NCBI RefSeq assembly: GCF_021568905.1
Contig: NZ_JAKGSB010000005.1
Span: 1 to 64,000, forward strand
Direction of reading: 5' to 3'
DNA length: 64,000 nt
From: Zavarzinia marina
GTDB lineage: Bacteria > Pseudomonadota > Alphaproteobacteria > Zavarziniales > Zavarziniaceae
The position numbers and the translations under genes were made by a program. The first letter of the stretch is position 1; the number at the start of each line of letters is the position of its first letter. The notes below the pieces were generated by a model. The model ran no database searches, had not been told where the DNA came from, and saw only the letters and a list, made by a program, of their open reading frames with translations. Below, one piece after another: positions 34,175 to 42,602 of the stretch.

Positions 34175-35470
34175 TTACTCGCCCGAACCACCGCACTTGC
34201 CGGTGGCGACGTTGAAGTTGCCGCAGGACAGCGGCGCGCGCCAGTCGGAGATCAGATCCTTGGAACCTTCGAGGTAATCCGACCATTCGTCGCCCATGAT
34301 CAGACCCGAGGTCTGGGAGACGATGTTGAACTGGCCGTCGGCCTCGATCTCGCCGATCAGCACCGGCTTGGTGATGTGGTGGTTCGGCATCATGGTCGAA
34401 TAGCCGCCCGAGAGGTTCGGGACCGAAACGCCGATCAGGGCGTCGATCACCGCGTCCGGATCGGTGGTGCCGGCCTTCTCGACCGCCTTCACCCACATGT
34501 TGAAGCCGATGACATGGGCTTCCATGGGATCGTTCGAGACGCGCTTCGGATTCTCGGTGAAGGCCTGCCACTTCTCGATGAACTCGGCGTTCTCGGGCGT
34601 GTCGACCGACATGAAGTAGTTCCAGGCGGCCAGGTGACCGACCAGGTTCGAGGTGTCGAGACCGGCCAGCTCTTCCTCGCCGACCGAGAAGGCGACGACG
34701 GGAATGTCGGTGGCGGCGATGCCCTGGTTGGCCAGTTCCTTGTAGAACGGCACGTTGGCGTCACCATTGATGGTCGAGACCACGGCGGTCTTCTTGCCGG
34801 CCGAGCCGAATTTCTTGATGTCGGCGACGATCGTCTGCCAGTCGGAATGACCGAACGGCGTGTAGTTGATCATGATGTCGTCGGCGGCGACGCCCTTGGC
34901 CTTCAGATAGGCCTCGAGGATCTTGTTGGTGGTGCGCGGGTACACATAGTCGGTACCGGCCAGCACCCAGCGCTCCACGCCTTCCTCTTCCATCAGGTAG
35001 TCGACGGCGGGAATGGCCTGCTGGTTCGGCGCGGCGCCGGTGTAGAAGATGTTGCGCGAGGATTCCTCACCCTCGTACTGCACCGGGTAGAACAGGATGC
35101 TGTCCAGTTCCTCGAACACCGGCAGCACCGACTTGCGCGACACCGAGGTCCAGCAGCCGAAGACGGCCGAGACCTTGTTGACGGAAATCAGTTCGCGGGC
35201 CTTTTCGGCGAACAGCGGCCAGTCGGACGCCGGATCGACCACGACGGGCTCGAGCTTCATGCCCAGAACGCCGCCCTTCTTGTTCTGCTCCTCGATGAGC
35301 ATGAGCATCACGTCTTTCAGCGTGGTCTCGCTGATCGCCATGGTGCCCGAGAGCGAATGCAGGACGCCGACCTTGATCGTGTCCTCGGCCTTGGCACCGG
35401 CGGTCGCGCCGACCATCGCGGTCGCGCCGAGCACCGCTCCGGCCAACCATTTCGTGAACCTCGTCGACAT
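34175..35470 (-). CDS. urtA: urea ABC transporter substrate-binding protein UrtA
   Basis: A 431-residue periplasmic binding protein. The signal peptide (about 1-28) ends A-G-A-K-A-E. The mature domain starts D-T-I-K-V-G-V-L-H-S-L-S-G-T-M-A, then F-G-C-W-T-S-V-S-R-K-S, N-Q-Q-A-I-P-A and V-Y-P-R-T-T-N-K-I, all hallmarks of UrtA over amino-acid LivJ. It captures urea for the UrtBCDE pump. It is preceded by a sigma-54 promoter and followed by a terminator, which should make it the most abundant product of the operon. Confidence 0.96.
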   Translation of the reverse strand: MSTRFTKWLAGAVLGATAMVGATAGAKAEDTIKVGVLHSLSGTMAISETTLKDVMLMLIEEQNKKGGVLGMKLEPVVVDPASDWPLFAEKARELISVNKVSAVFGCWTSVSRKSVLPVFEELDSILFYPVQYEGEESSRNIFYTGAAPNQQAIPAVDYLMEEEGVERWVLAGTDYVYPRTTNKILEAYLKAKGVAADDIMINYTPFGHSDWQTIVADIKKFGSAGKKTAVVSTINGDANVPFYKELANQGIAATDIPVVAFSVGEEELAGLDTSNLVGHLAAWNYFMSVDTPENAEFIEKWQAFTENPKRVSNDPMEAHVIGFNMWVKAVEKAGTTDPDAVIDALIGVSVPNLSGGYSTMMPNHHITKPVLIGEIEADGQFNIVSQTSGLIMGDEWSDYLEGSKDLISDWRAPLSCGNFNVATGKCGGSGE

Positions 35471-35803
35471 TTCGATTAACCCCCACCCCTGTAGGATCCG
35501 GATGAGACCGCGGAGCCGCGGCCAGGCAAGGCGTATCCCGGGACTGGCCCCCGAAGCCGCCCGCCCCTTCACTGGCAAGGAGCGTGCCAACATGGTTTCC
35601 TTCGGGTGAATCACTGCTTTAGTGGAGTTTTCAGCGACTCTCGGCAATCTCCCCCGTGGGGGCCGTAAAAACTTTCTTTGGTTAAATTTAAGGCATCAAT
35701 ACGCATATCGACGCAGCAAAAGCCTAAAATGTGACCATATCGCCGCGGGGCCGCGGGCCGGCCGCATCATGGTACCGGCCCGCGCAATCCGCCCTCGCCG
35801 CGA
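35471..35803. promoter_or_regulatory. 333-bp urtA leader and promoter region
   Basis: No gene is seen. The left half carries the urtA leader and the sigma-54 promoter. At 35612-35624 there is CACT-N5-AGTG, a possible weak NtrC-like site, and near 35654 a short C5-GT-G5 hairpin. The stretch 35665-35735 is markedly AT-rich and likely holds upstream activator sites. Confidence 0.5.
35574..35589 (-). promoter_or_regulatory. sigma-54 promoter for urtA
   Basis: On the minus strand the sequence is TGGCACG-CTCC-TTGCC, a near-perfect match to the sigma-54 consensus TGGCACG-N4-TTGC(A/T) with GG at -24 and GC at -12 correctly spaced. Transcription would start near 35562, giving a leader of about 90 nt. 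Sigma-54 control fits nitrogen-limitation induction of urea uptake through NtrC. Confidence 0.8.
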
Positions 35804-36226
35804 TCAGGCGACGATCAGGTCGACCTTGATGTTGCCCCGCGTGGCATTGGAATAGGGGCAGACCACATGGGCCTTCTGCACCAGGTCTTCCACCACCGCG
35901 CGGTCGACGCCGGGCACGGTGACGGTCAGCGCCACCTCGATGCCGAAGCCGGTCGGGATCGGGCCGATGCCGACGGCGCCGGCGATCGTGGTGTCGTCCG
36001 GCAGCGCCACCTTGGCCTGGCGGGCGACGAACTTCAGGGCGCCGAGGAAACAGGCGGAATAGCCGGCGGCGAAGAGCTGTTCCGGATTGGTGCCGGCGCC
36101 GTCGTCGCCGCCGAGCCCCTTGGGCACGGAGAGTTTCACGGCGAGACGGCCGTCGTCGGTGGCGGCGGAACCGTCGCGGCCGCCGGTGGCGGTGGCATGA
36201 GCGGTATAGAGGATCTTGTCGGGCAT
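35804..36226 (-). CDS. ohr: organic hydroperoxide resistance protein Ohr
   Basis: A 140-residue Ohr/OsmC-family thiol peroxidase that reduces organic and fatty acid hydroperoxides. The two reactive Cys are present: one in [10 protein letters not shown] near 61, one in [13 protein letters not shown] near 124. It starts with an [15 protein letters not shown] strand typical of Ohr rather than OsmC. An OhrR-type box lies about 40 bp upstream. The MarR-type regulator gene precedes it on the same strand. Confidence 0.95.
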   Translation of the reverse strand: MPDKILYTAHATATGGRDGSAATDDGRLAVKLSVPKGLGGDDGAGTNPEQLFAAGYSACFLGALKFVARQAKVALPDDTTIAGAVGIGPIPTGFGIEVALTVTVPGVDRAVVEDLVQKAHVVCPYSNATRGNIKVDLIVA

Positions 36227-36264
36227 GGTCTTGAACTCCGGTTGCGACGGGGTTTAGATAGCGT

Positions 36265-36284
36265 CAAATTTCATTGTGTACAAT
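36265..36284 (-). promoter_or_regulatory. OhrR-like operator upstream of ohr
   Basis: On the minus strand the site reads ATTGTACACAATGAAATTTG. It shares TTGTACACAAT and the CAAT-N3-ATTG-type core with two sites at 39088-39107 and 39142-39161. Known OhrR boxes are AT-rich palindromes of TACAATT and AATTGTA, which this resembles. Confidence 0.7.
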
Positions 36285-36304
36285 ATATACTCGCCGCAGA
36301 GCCG

Positions 36305-36790
36305 TCATGCGCCCCCTGCAAGCCGACGCCGGAAGGCAACCGTGGCATCGCGCAGCGCCCGCACCTCATCGCCCGTGGAGCCGAGATTGCAGACCAGGAT
36401 CTCGTAGTGGCGCCGCGCCTCCGCTTCCAGGGCGCGGCCGGCATCGCTGAGACGGACGCGCACCTGGCGTTCGTCAGCCGGATCGCGCCGGCGCTCGACG
36501 AGGCCGAGGGCTTCGAGCCGCTTGAGGAGCGGCGTCAGCGTGCCGGAATCGAGGAACAGCCGCTCGCCCAGGGCGCCGACGGTCAGATCGTCCGCTTCCC
36601 ACAGCACCAGCATGGCCAGATATTGCGGATAGGTCAGGCCCAGCGCGCCCAGCATGGGCCGATAGGCCCGCGTCATCAGATGCGACGCGGAATAGAGCGC
36701 GAAGCAGAGCTGGTCGTCGAGATGGAGGGAGAGCGCGGGCGCCTTGGCCCCAGCCTTCTTCACCGCGGATTTCTTCGTATCGCTCGCCAT
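36305..36790 (-). CDS. ohrR: MarR family peroxide-sensing regulator, OhrR-like
   Basis: A 161-residue MarR-family protein. After a basic, low-complexity start comes [13 protein letters not shown], which has the conserved peroxide-sensing Cys of OhrR, then [18 protein letters not shown], and the winged-helix wing with L-L-K-R-L-E and [11 protein letters not shown] 36790 has AGAGGTG 6 bp ahead; the in-frame codon at 36820 lies inside a palindrome and is unlikely. Oxidation of the Cys by lipid hydroperoxide would release DNA and induce ohr. Confidence 0.92.
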   Translation of the reverse strand: MASDTKKSAVKKAGAKAPALSLHLDDQLCFALYSASHLMTRAYRPMLGALGLTYPQYLAMLVLWEADDLTVGALGERLFLDSGTLTPLLKRLEALGLVERRRDPADERQVRVRLSDAGRALEAEARRHYEILVCNLGSTGDEVRALRDATVAFRRRLAGGA

Positions 36791-36815
36791 CGCTGCACCT
36801 CTTTCGGTCCGAACG

Positions 36816-36829
36816 ACCATATATATGGT
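36816..36829. promoter_or_regulatory. perfect 14-bp palindrome upstream of ohrR
   Basis: ACCATATATATGGT, a perfect palindrome about 26 bp ahead of the ohrR start. It differs from the OhrR-type boxes, so it may be a promoter -10 region or a site for another regulator. Confidence 0.45.
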
Positions 36830-36911
36830 GCGCGATGGGCTTGCGCACGAGAAAACATGCGCAAGCCCCGAGGTGTCGATCCGGGCAAGCCGGCCGGCGG
36901 TCGCCGCCTGC

Positions 36912-38906
36912 CTACCAGTGCAGGCCCTTGGTCAGGGCGGCGAGCGCCACCGCCTCGGTCGAGGGCGCGCCTTCGACATCAGCCGTCTTCTCGCCCCTGG
37001 CCGCCGCCGAATCCGGGAACAGGCGGAAGGTGGTGTTGAACAGGATGTTGGTGACGTCCGGTGCCGCCGCCCACAGCAGTTCGCCCATGGTGCCGAGGCG
37101 GGTCGCGATCCGCTTCGGCTTCTCGACGATGCCGCGCACGATCAGATTGGCCGCATCGTCCGGCGAGAGCGTCGGGATGTGGTCGTACATCTTGGTCGGC
37201 GCGATCATCGGGGTGCGGACCAGCGGCATGTAGATATTGGTGAAGGTGACGTTGCGGTGATGGAATTCCGGCGCCGCGCAGCGCGAGAAGGCGCCCAGCG
37301 CCGCCTTCGACGCGACATAGGCGGAGAAACGCGGCTGGTTCACCTGCACCCCGATCGAGAGGATGTTCACGATGTGGCCGGACTTCCGCGACGACATCAC
37401 GGGCAGGAAGCCCATGATCAGGCGCAGCGCCCCGAAGTAGTTGACCGCCATGGTGCGCTCGAAATCATGGAAGCGGTCGTAGGAGAGGTTCACCGAACGG
37501 CGGATGGAACGCCCGGCGTTATTGACCAGAACGTCGACGTGGCCGTGGTCCTTGAGGACGGCGGCGATGAAGCGATCGCAGCTCTCCATCTCCGCGACGT
37601 CGACCGAATAGGCGTGGACGTCGCCGCCGGCCGCGCGCAATTCGGCCTGCACCGCGTCCAGTTCCTCTTGCTTGCGGGCGCAGATGATGGTCCTGGCGCC
37701 CGCCGCCGCCACCTTCCTCGCGGTCTCGAGACCGATGCCCGAGGTGGCGCCGGTGATCACCACCACCTTGCCGCCGACCGAACCGGCCAGCGAGCGGTCG
37801 CGGTGCAGTTCCGGGTTCAGGTGACGTTCCCAATAGTCCCAGATGAAGCCCGCGTAGTCCGCCAGCGGCGGGCAGGCGATGCCCGAGCCCTTCAGGGCCT
37901 TGGCGGTATCGCGATTGTCGAATTTGGTCGGATAGTTGAAGAACTTCAGGGCCTGGCGCGGAATGCCGTAGCCGCCCAGCACCGTGTCGATGATCGAGCG
38001 GATGGGCGGCAGATTGGCCAGCATGGCGCGCATGCCGCCCGGAATGAAACCGAACACCCGGCTGTCGACGCGGAGCGAGAATTGCGGCGCCCCCGCCGCC
38101 TTGGCGAAGATATTGACCACCTCGCCGACCCGATTGTGCTTCGGGTTGGTCAGGTGGAAGGCCCGGCCCTCCAGCCCCGGCTTGTGACCGATATGGTCCA
38201 TGGCGCGGGCGACGTAGTCGACCGGCACGATGTTCAGCAGACCGCCCTCGATGCCCAGCAGCGAGATCCACTGCGGGATGGCGCGGCGCAGCTGCAGGAT
38301 CAGGTTGAAGAAGAAATAGGGCCCGTCGATCTTGTCGATCTCGCCGGTCTCGGAATGGCCGACGACGATGCCGGGACGATAGATGCGCCAGGGAATGGAA
38401 CATTCCTCGCGCACGATCAGCTCGCTGTCGTGCTTGGTGCGGTAATAGGGGTGATCGTCCGCCGCCCATTCCTCGAACATGTCCTCGCGCCAATAGCCTT
38501 CGTAGAGGCCGGCGGCGGCGATCGACGAGGTATGGTGGAACTGCTTGGCGCCCACGGCCTCGGCGAAGGTCACGGCATTGCGCGTGCCCTCCACATTGGC
38601 CTTCACCTGGGCTTCCTGATCCTCGTTGGTCAGGTCGTAGATGGCGGCGAGATGGAAGACATGGGCGATCTTGCCCGCCAGTTTCTCCATGTCCGCCTTG
38701 GAGACGCCGAGGCGCTTCTTGCCCAGGTCGCCGGTGATGCCGACGATGCGTTCCGCGTCGCGTTCCCAGCGCTCTTCCTTCAGGGCTTCCAGTTTCTTCC
38801 TCGATCCCGCCCGCACCAGGACATAGATGGTGCCGTCACGTTTCAGCAGGGCGTCGATCAGATTGCGGCCCAGAAACCCCGTGCCGCCGGTGACGAAATA
38901 GCTCAT
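36912..38906 (-). CDS. fatty acyl-CoA/ACP reductase, alcohol-forming
   Basis: A 664-residue two-domain protein. Residues 1-360 are an extended SDR with G-G-T-G-F-L-G at 7-13 and a Y-x-x-x-K active site in Y-Y-R-T-K. Residues 375-660 are a second SDR with G-A-T-S-G-I-G near 385 and Y-V-A-S-K near 530. From memory the sequence and layout follow Marinobacter Maqu_2507 closely (W-R-I-Y-R-P-G-I-V-V-G-H-S-E-T-G-E-I and R-F-H-D-F-E-R-T-M), which reduces acyl-CoA to fatty alcohol in one protein for wax ester synthesis. Length matches that enzyme. It is divergent from the alpha/beta hydrolase gene. A wax ester synthase is not in the window. Confidence 0.9.
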   Translation of the reverse strand: MSYFVTGGTGFLGRNLIDALLKRDGTIYVLVRAGSRKKLEALKEERWERDAERIVGITGDLGKKRLGVSKADMEKLAGKIAHVFHLAAIYDLTNEDQEAQVKANVEGTRNAVTFAEAVGAKQFHHTSSIAAAGLYEGYWREDMFEEWAADDHPYYRTKHDSELIVREECSIPWRIYRPGIVVGHSETGEIDKIDGPYFFFNLILQLRRAIPQWISLLGIEGGLLNIVPVDYVARAMDHIGHKPGLEGRAFHLTNPKHNRVGEVVNIFAKAAGAPQFSLRVDSRVFGFIPGGMRAMLANLPPIRSIIDTVLGGYGIPRQALKFFNYPTKFDNRDTAKALKGSGIACPPLADYAGFIWDYWERHLNPELHRDRSLAGSVGGKVVVITGATSGIGLETARKVAAAGARTIICARKQEELDAVQAELRAAGGDVHAYSVDVAEMESCDRFIAAVLKDHGHVDVLVNNAGRSIRRSVNLSYDRFHDFERTMAVNYFGALRLIMGFLPVMSSRKSGHIVNILSIGVQVNQPRFSAYVASKAALGAFSRCAAPEFHHRNVTFTNIYMPLVRTPMIAPTKMYDHIPTLSPDDAANLIVRGIVEKPKRIATRLGTMGELLWAAAPDVTNILFNTTFRLFPDSAAARGEKTADVEGAPSTEAVALAALTKGLHW

Positions 38907-39087
38907 GCCTCTCCCCCGGTTCTCCCTGTCGCCGGCCTTTTCTCCGGCCGTGCGTCGCCGCCAGTCTAGACACCATTACACGGATAAGGGGAGAGGGAAT
39001 CGCTTTCCCTTAAGGTCAAGCGAAGCGCTTCGCCCGCCGTGGGAAACGCCGGCTTCGACCGGGCCTTCGGCCGGCGCCACATAAAAA

Positions 39088-39107
39088 ATCGTACACAATT
39101 TAATTGC
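39088..39107 (+). promoter_or_regulatory. OhrR-like operator 1 at the hydrolase promoter
   Basis: ATCGTACACAATTTAATTGC, with the exact palindrome CAATT-T-AATTG, ends 5 bp before the -35 hexamer. It shares GTACACAAT and AATTG with the ohr site. Confidence 0.65.
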
Positions 39108-39112
39108 GCGTA

Positions 39113-39141
39113 TTGACAGCCTCGTCCGACGGGATTATTTA
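39113..39141 (+). promoter_or_regulatory. sigma-70-type promoter of the alpha/beta hydrolase
   Basis: TTGACA at 39113-39118 and TATTTA at 39136-39141 are separated by exactly 17 bp. The promoter is bracketed by two OhrR-like boxes, an ideal repression layout. Confidence 0.75.
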
Positions 39142-39161
39142 GTTGTACACAATCTAATTGC
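39142..39161 (+). promoter_or_regulatory. OhrR-like operator 2 at the hydrolase promoter
   Basis: GTTGTACACAATCTAATTGC, next to the -10 and over the predicted transcription start. It has 17 of 20 positions in common with operator 1. Confidence 0.65.
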
Positions 39162-39183
39162 CGGCAAACGATGGAGCCCGCCG

Positions 39184-40140
39184 ATGACCGACCAACCCAA
39201 TACCGGAACCACCCGCCGCCTGGTGCTTGCCGCCGGCGGACTTCTCGGGATCGGGCTTTCCCTTCCCCGGGCCTTCGCGGGCCCTCTTTCCAGCAGCGAT
39301 GAAACAGGAGTGACGACCATGACCACCTTCACCACCACCGACGGCACCGAAATCTTCTACAAGGACTGGGGCTCGGGCCAGCCGATCGTCTTTTCCCACG
39401 GCTGGCCGCTGAGCGCCGATGCCTGGGACGCCCAGATGCTGTTCTTCGCCGAGAACGGCTATCGCGTGATCGCCCACGACCGGCGCGGCCACGGCCGCTC
39501 GGCCCAGCCCTGGGCCGGCAACGACATGGACCGCTATGCCGACGACCTGGCGGAACTGATCGAGCATCTGGACCTGAAGGACGTGATCCTGATCGGCCAT
39601 TCGACCGGCGGCGGCGAAGTCGCCCATTACGTCGGCCGTCACGGCAACAGCCGGGTCGCCAAGGTGGTGCTGGTCGGTGCCGTGCCGCCCCTGATGCTGA
39701 AGACCGAGGCCAATCCGAACGGCACCCCGATCGAGGTCTTCGACGGCATCCGCAAGGGCACGGCGCTGGACCGCTCGCAGTTCTTCATGGACCTGACCCT
39801 GCCGTTCTACGGCTTCAACCGCGACGGCGCCGCCGTGAACCAGGGCCTGCGCGACAGCTTCTGGCTCCAGGGCATGGCCGGCGGCATCAAGGGCCAATAC
39901 GACTGCATCCATGAATTCTCGGAAGTCGACTATACCGCCGACCTGAAGGCGATCGCGGTGCCGACCCTGGTGATCCACGGCGACGACGACCAGATCGTGC
40001 CGATCGACGCCTCGGGCCGGCTCAGCGCCGCGATCGTGAAGGATGCCCGGCTCCTGGTCTATCCGGGCGCGCCCCACGGCCTGGCCCAGACCGAGCCCGA
40101 GAAATTCAACGCCGACGTCCTCGCCTTCATCAAGGCGTGA
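39184..40140 (+). CDS. alpha/beta hydrolase, non-haem chloroperoxidase type, with optional Tat signal
   Basis: A 318-residue alpha/beta hydrolase. Catalytic residues are visible: the nucleophile in G-H-S-T-G-G-G near 140, the acid in H-G-D-D-D-Q-I-V-P near 259, and the His in G-A-P-H-G-L near 300. An N-terminal [23 protein letters not shown] segment (about 10-32) resembles a twin-arginine signal. A second in-frame ATG at 39319 has AACAGGAG 8 bp before it and begins where cytosolic family members start (M-T-T-F-T-T). Both exported and cytosolic forms are plausible. Its promoter carries OhrR-type boxes. The cofactor-free perhydrolase/esterase activity of this family fits peroxide stress. Confidence 0.88.
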   Translation: MTDQPNTGTTRRLVLAAGGLLGIGLSLPRAFAGPLSSSDETGVTTMTTFTTTDGTEIFYKDWGSGQPIVFSHGWPLSADAWDAQMLFFAENGYRVIAHDRRGHGRSAQPWAGNDMDRYADDLAELIEHLDLKDVILIGHSTGGGEVAHYVGRHGNSRVAKVVLVGAVPPLMLKTEANPNGTPIEVFDGIRKGTALDRSQFFMDLTLPFYGFNRDGAAVNQGLRDSFWLQGMAGGIKGQYDCIHEFSEVDYTADLKAIAVPTLVIHGDDDQIVPIDASGRLSAAIVKDARLLVYPGAPHGLAQTEPEKFNADVLAFIKA

Positions 40141-40148
40141 GTCCGAAA

Positions 40149-40173
40149 GGCGGGCGGGATCACCCCGTCCGCC
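40149..40173 (+). terminator. hairpin downstream of the hydrolase gene
   Basis: GGCGGGCGGG and CCCGTCCGCC can pair over 10 bp (one G-T) around a short loop, 8 bp after the stop codon. It lacks a T-run, so termination would be weak or Rho-linked. Confidence 0.4.
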
Positions 40174-40245
40174 TTGCCTCTCTCCCCATTGTCCCCGGCG
40201 CCACTTCGGCCTAAACAGCAGCGATCCCCCAGTCGGAGACTTGCC

Positions 40246-41364
40246 TTGAGCCAAACGGCCCTACGCCGATCCCCTTCGCCCGACGCCGAACAGGCGGCAC
40301 TGAATGCCGCCTATGGCGTTCTGGCCGGAGAGGCGCGGCTGCTGCCGATCAAGGTGACCGGCTTCTATGCCGAGAAGCTGGCGGCGGAAGCCGCGGCCCT
40401 GGGCCACACGCGGGGGCCCCTGCACCGGGTGGTCTATCCGAGCCGCGAGCGGCTGGACCAGCGCGCGCCGGGCGAAGTGGCGGATTTCGTCGACGACCGC
40501 AGCAACATGAAGACCGCGTCCCGCGCCATCGTGCAGAAGTATGCCGACCGGGTGCTGTTCCTGGTCACGCCGCGCTGCGCCGCCCATTGCCAATATTGCT
40601 TCCGCCAGGACGTGCTGACCGAAATGCAGGGCGACGACCCGGCGGATCTGGACGAGACGCTGGCGGCCCTGACCGATCACGTCCGCGCCGATCCCGCGAT
40701 CCGCGAGGTGATCCTGTCCGGCGGCGATCCCCTGACCCTGTCACCCGCCGCACTCGACAGGGTGTTGAGCCGCCTCCGCGCCCTGCCGCAACTCGATTCC
40801 ATCCGGCTGCACACGCGCTGCGCCGTCTTCGCGCCCCCGTTCTTCGACAAGGGCGACAAGATCGGCCTATTGGCCGAGGCCGGTGTCCGCCTCGTCCATC
40901 ACGTGGTGCATCCCTATGAGATCTGCGACCGGGTGGCCGACCTGTTCCACCGCCTGGACCGGGCCGGGATCCGGCAATACAACCAGTTCCCGATCCTGCG
41001 CGGCGTCAATGACGATGCCGGCCTGCTGGCCCGCCTGCTGCTGCGGCTGGACGAGGCGCGGGTGCGCAATCTCTCCCTCTTCGCGCCGGACCCGATCCAT
41101 CATTCCGCCGCCTTCCGCCTGACCCTGGACCGTCTGTTCGCGATCCACGACCGGCTTTCGGCCGAAACGCCGAGCTGGATCAACGCGACGGCCCTGACCT
41201 TCGACAGCCCGCTCGGCAAATTCCGCCGCGAACATCTGGTCGCGCGCGACCGCACCGCCGGCACCGCCCTGTTCCGCCATCGCGGGCAGGACATCCCCTA
41301 TCACGACCTGCCGGCGGAAATGGATGTCCCGGGCAATCCCGCCGTCATGCTGTGGCGGGGCTGA
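40246..41364 (+). CDS. KamA-family radical SAM protein, lysine 2,3-aminomutase-like
   Basis: About 372 residues. The radical SAM cluster motif C-A-A-H-C-Q-Y-C is at 111-118, G-G-D-P follows in I-L-S-G-G-D-P-L near 160, and R-L-H-T-R-C-A-V near 190. F-D-S-P-L-G-K-F near the end contains a Lys at the place of the PLP-binding Lys. The C-terminal Cys cluster that binds zinc in classic KamA is absent, and the protein is shorter, so it may be closer to EpmB or a divergent aminomutase. TTG 40246 with CGGAG upstream is the most likely start; a start at 40174 is open in frame. Confidence 0.75.
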   Translation: MSQTALRRSPSPDAEQAALNAAYGVLAGEARLLPIKVTGFYAEKLAAEAAALGHTRGPLHRVVYPSRERLDQRAPGEVADFVDDRSNMKTASRAIVQKYADRVLFLVTPRCAAHCQYCFRQDVLTEMQGDDPADLDETLAALTDHVRADPAIREVILSGGDPLTLSPAALDRVLSRLRALPQLDSIRLHTRCAVFAPPFFDKGDKIGLLAEAGVRLVHHVVHPYEICDRVADLFHRLDRAGIRQYNQFPILRGVNDDAGLLARLLLRLDEARVRNLSLFAPDPIHHSAAFRLTLDRLFAIHDRLSAETPSWINATALTFDSPLGKFRREHLVARDRTAGTALFRHRGQDIPYHDLPAEMDVPGNPAVMLWRG

Positions 41365-41384
41365 TCCGCCCGGAAGCGACGCTT

Positions 41385-41407
41385 CACCCCTCGGCCCGTT
41401 CGGGGTG
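41385..41407. terminator. hairpin between convergent genes
   Basis: CACCCC and GGGGTG arms with an 11-nt loop lie in the 55-bp gap between the convergent KamA-like gene and hemW. Suitable as a bidirectional stop, but without a clear T-run. Confidence 0.35.
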
Positions 41408-41419
41408 AGGGGGGGCAGA

Positions 41420-42601
41420 TCAGGCCAGCAGTTCGCCGAGCAGGCCGTTGAGCACGGCGCGGCCCCTGTCGGTCGCGGTCAGGACGCCCTCCGCCATCGA
41501 CAGAAAGCCGCCGGCCACCAGCCGCTCGACGCGCCAGGGCGCGATCAGCTCGGCGAAGGGGCGGCCGCCCAGGCGTTCGAGACGGGCAATGGGCACGCCC
41601 TCGGCGAGGCGCAGGCCCATCATGACCGCTTCGTCGACGCGGGTTTCGGGATCGAGGGACGTGATGCTCTCGGTGCCGTCGCCCCGGCCGGCGGCTTCCA
41701 TCCAGGTCTCGGGCTTGCGGTAGGCCGCCGTCGCGACGGCGCCACCATCGAGGCACAGACGGCCATGGGCGCCGGGGCCGATCCCGGCGTAATCGCCATA
41801 GCGCCAATAGGTCAGATTGTGACGGCTCTCGTTCCCCGGCCGGGCGTGGTTGGAGATTTCATAGGCGGGCAGGCCGGCGGCGGCAAGGATGTCCCCCGTC
41901 GCCTCGTAGAGCGCGGCCTGGGTATCCTCGTCCGGGGGCGACCAGTCGCCCCGGCGGACGGCGGCGTGAAAGGCGGTGCCTTCCTCGATCGTCAATTGAT
42001 AGACCGACAGATGGTCGGGTCCGAAGGACAGCGCATGGTCGAGTTCCGCCGCCCAGCTTTCCACGGTCTGGCCCGGCCTTGCATAGATCAGGTCGAAGGA
42101 GACCCGGGGGAAGACCGCGCGGGCTTCCGCGACCGCCGCCATCGCCTCCGCCGCCGAATGCTGGCGGCCGAGGAAGCGGAGATCCTCTTCCGCCAGGGAC
42201 TGCACGCCGAGGCTGGCGCGATTGACCCCTGCGGCCCGAAAATCGCGCAGCTTGCCCGCCTCGACCGAGGTCGGATTGGCTTCGAGGGTAATCTCGATGT
42301 CGGGCGCGAAAGTCCAGGCCCGGTCCGCCGCCGCGATCACCGCGTCCACGGTCGCGGGCGCCATCAGGGACGGCGTACCGCCGCCGAAGAAGATCGAGGT
42401 CAGCACCCGGCCCGGCGCCTGCGCGGCCACCCGTTCCACCTCCGCCACCAGGGCGCGGGCCCAGGCGGCGTGATCCACCGCATCGCGGACATGGCTGTTG
42501 AAGTCGCAATAGGGGCATTTCGACTTGCAGAACGGCCAATGGACGTAGAGCGCGATTGCGCCCGGATCGCCGGCACGGGGAGAATGCGGCGCCGGCGCCA
42601 T
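41420..42601 (-). CDS. hemW: radical SAM haem chaperone HemW
   Basis: A 393-residue HemW. The motif C25-x3-C29-x2-C32 sits in F-C-K-S-K-C-P-Y-C-D-F, with the extra Phe-Asn after it typical of HemW, and G-G-G-T-P-S-L near 75. N-L-T-Y-W-R-Y-G-D-Y-x-G-I-G-P-G-A-H near 245 is the family signature. It binds haem and was long misnamed an oxygen-independent coproporphyrinogen oxidase. It is coupled to rdgB (1-bp spacer), a common alphaproteobacterial pair. Confidence 0.93.
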   Translation of the reverse strand: MAPAPHSPRAGDPGAIALYVHWPFCKSKCPYCDFNSHVRDAVDHAAWARALVAEVERVAAQAPGRVLTSIFFGGGTPSLMAPATVDAVIAAADRAWTFAPDIEITLEANPTSVEAGKLRDFRAAGVNRASLGVQSLAEEDLRFLGRQHSAAEAMAAVAEARAVFPRVSFDLIYARPGQTVESWAAELDHALSFGPDHLSVYQLTIEEGTAFHAAVRRGDWSPPDEDTQAALYEATGDILAAAGLPAYEISNHARPGNESRHNLTYWRYGDYAGIGPGAHGRLCLDGGAVATAAYRKPETWMEAAGRGDGTESITSLDPETRVDEAVMMGLRLAEGVPIARLERLGGRPFAELIAPWRVERLVAGGFLSMAEGVLTATDRGRAVLNGLLGELLA

Positions 42602-42602
42602 C

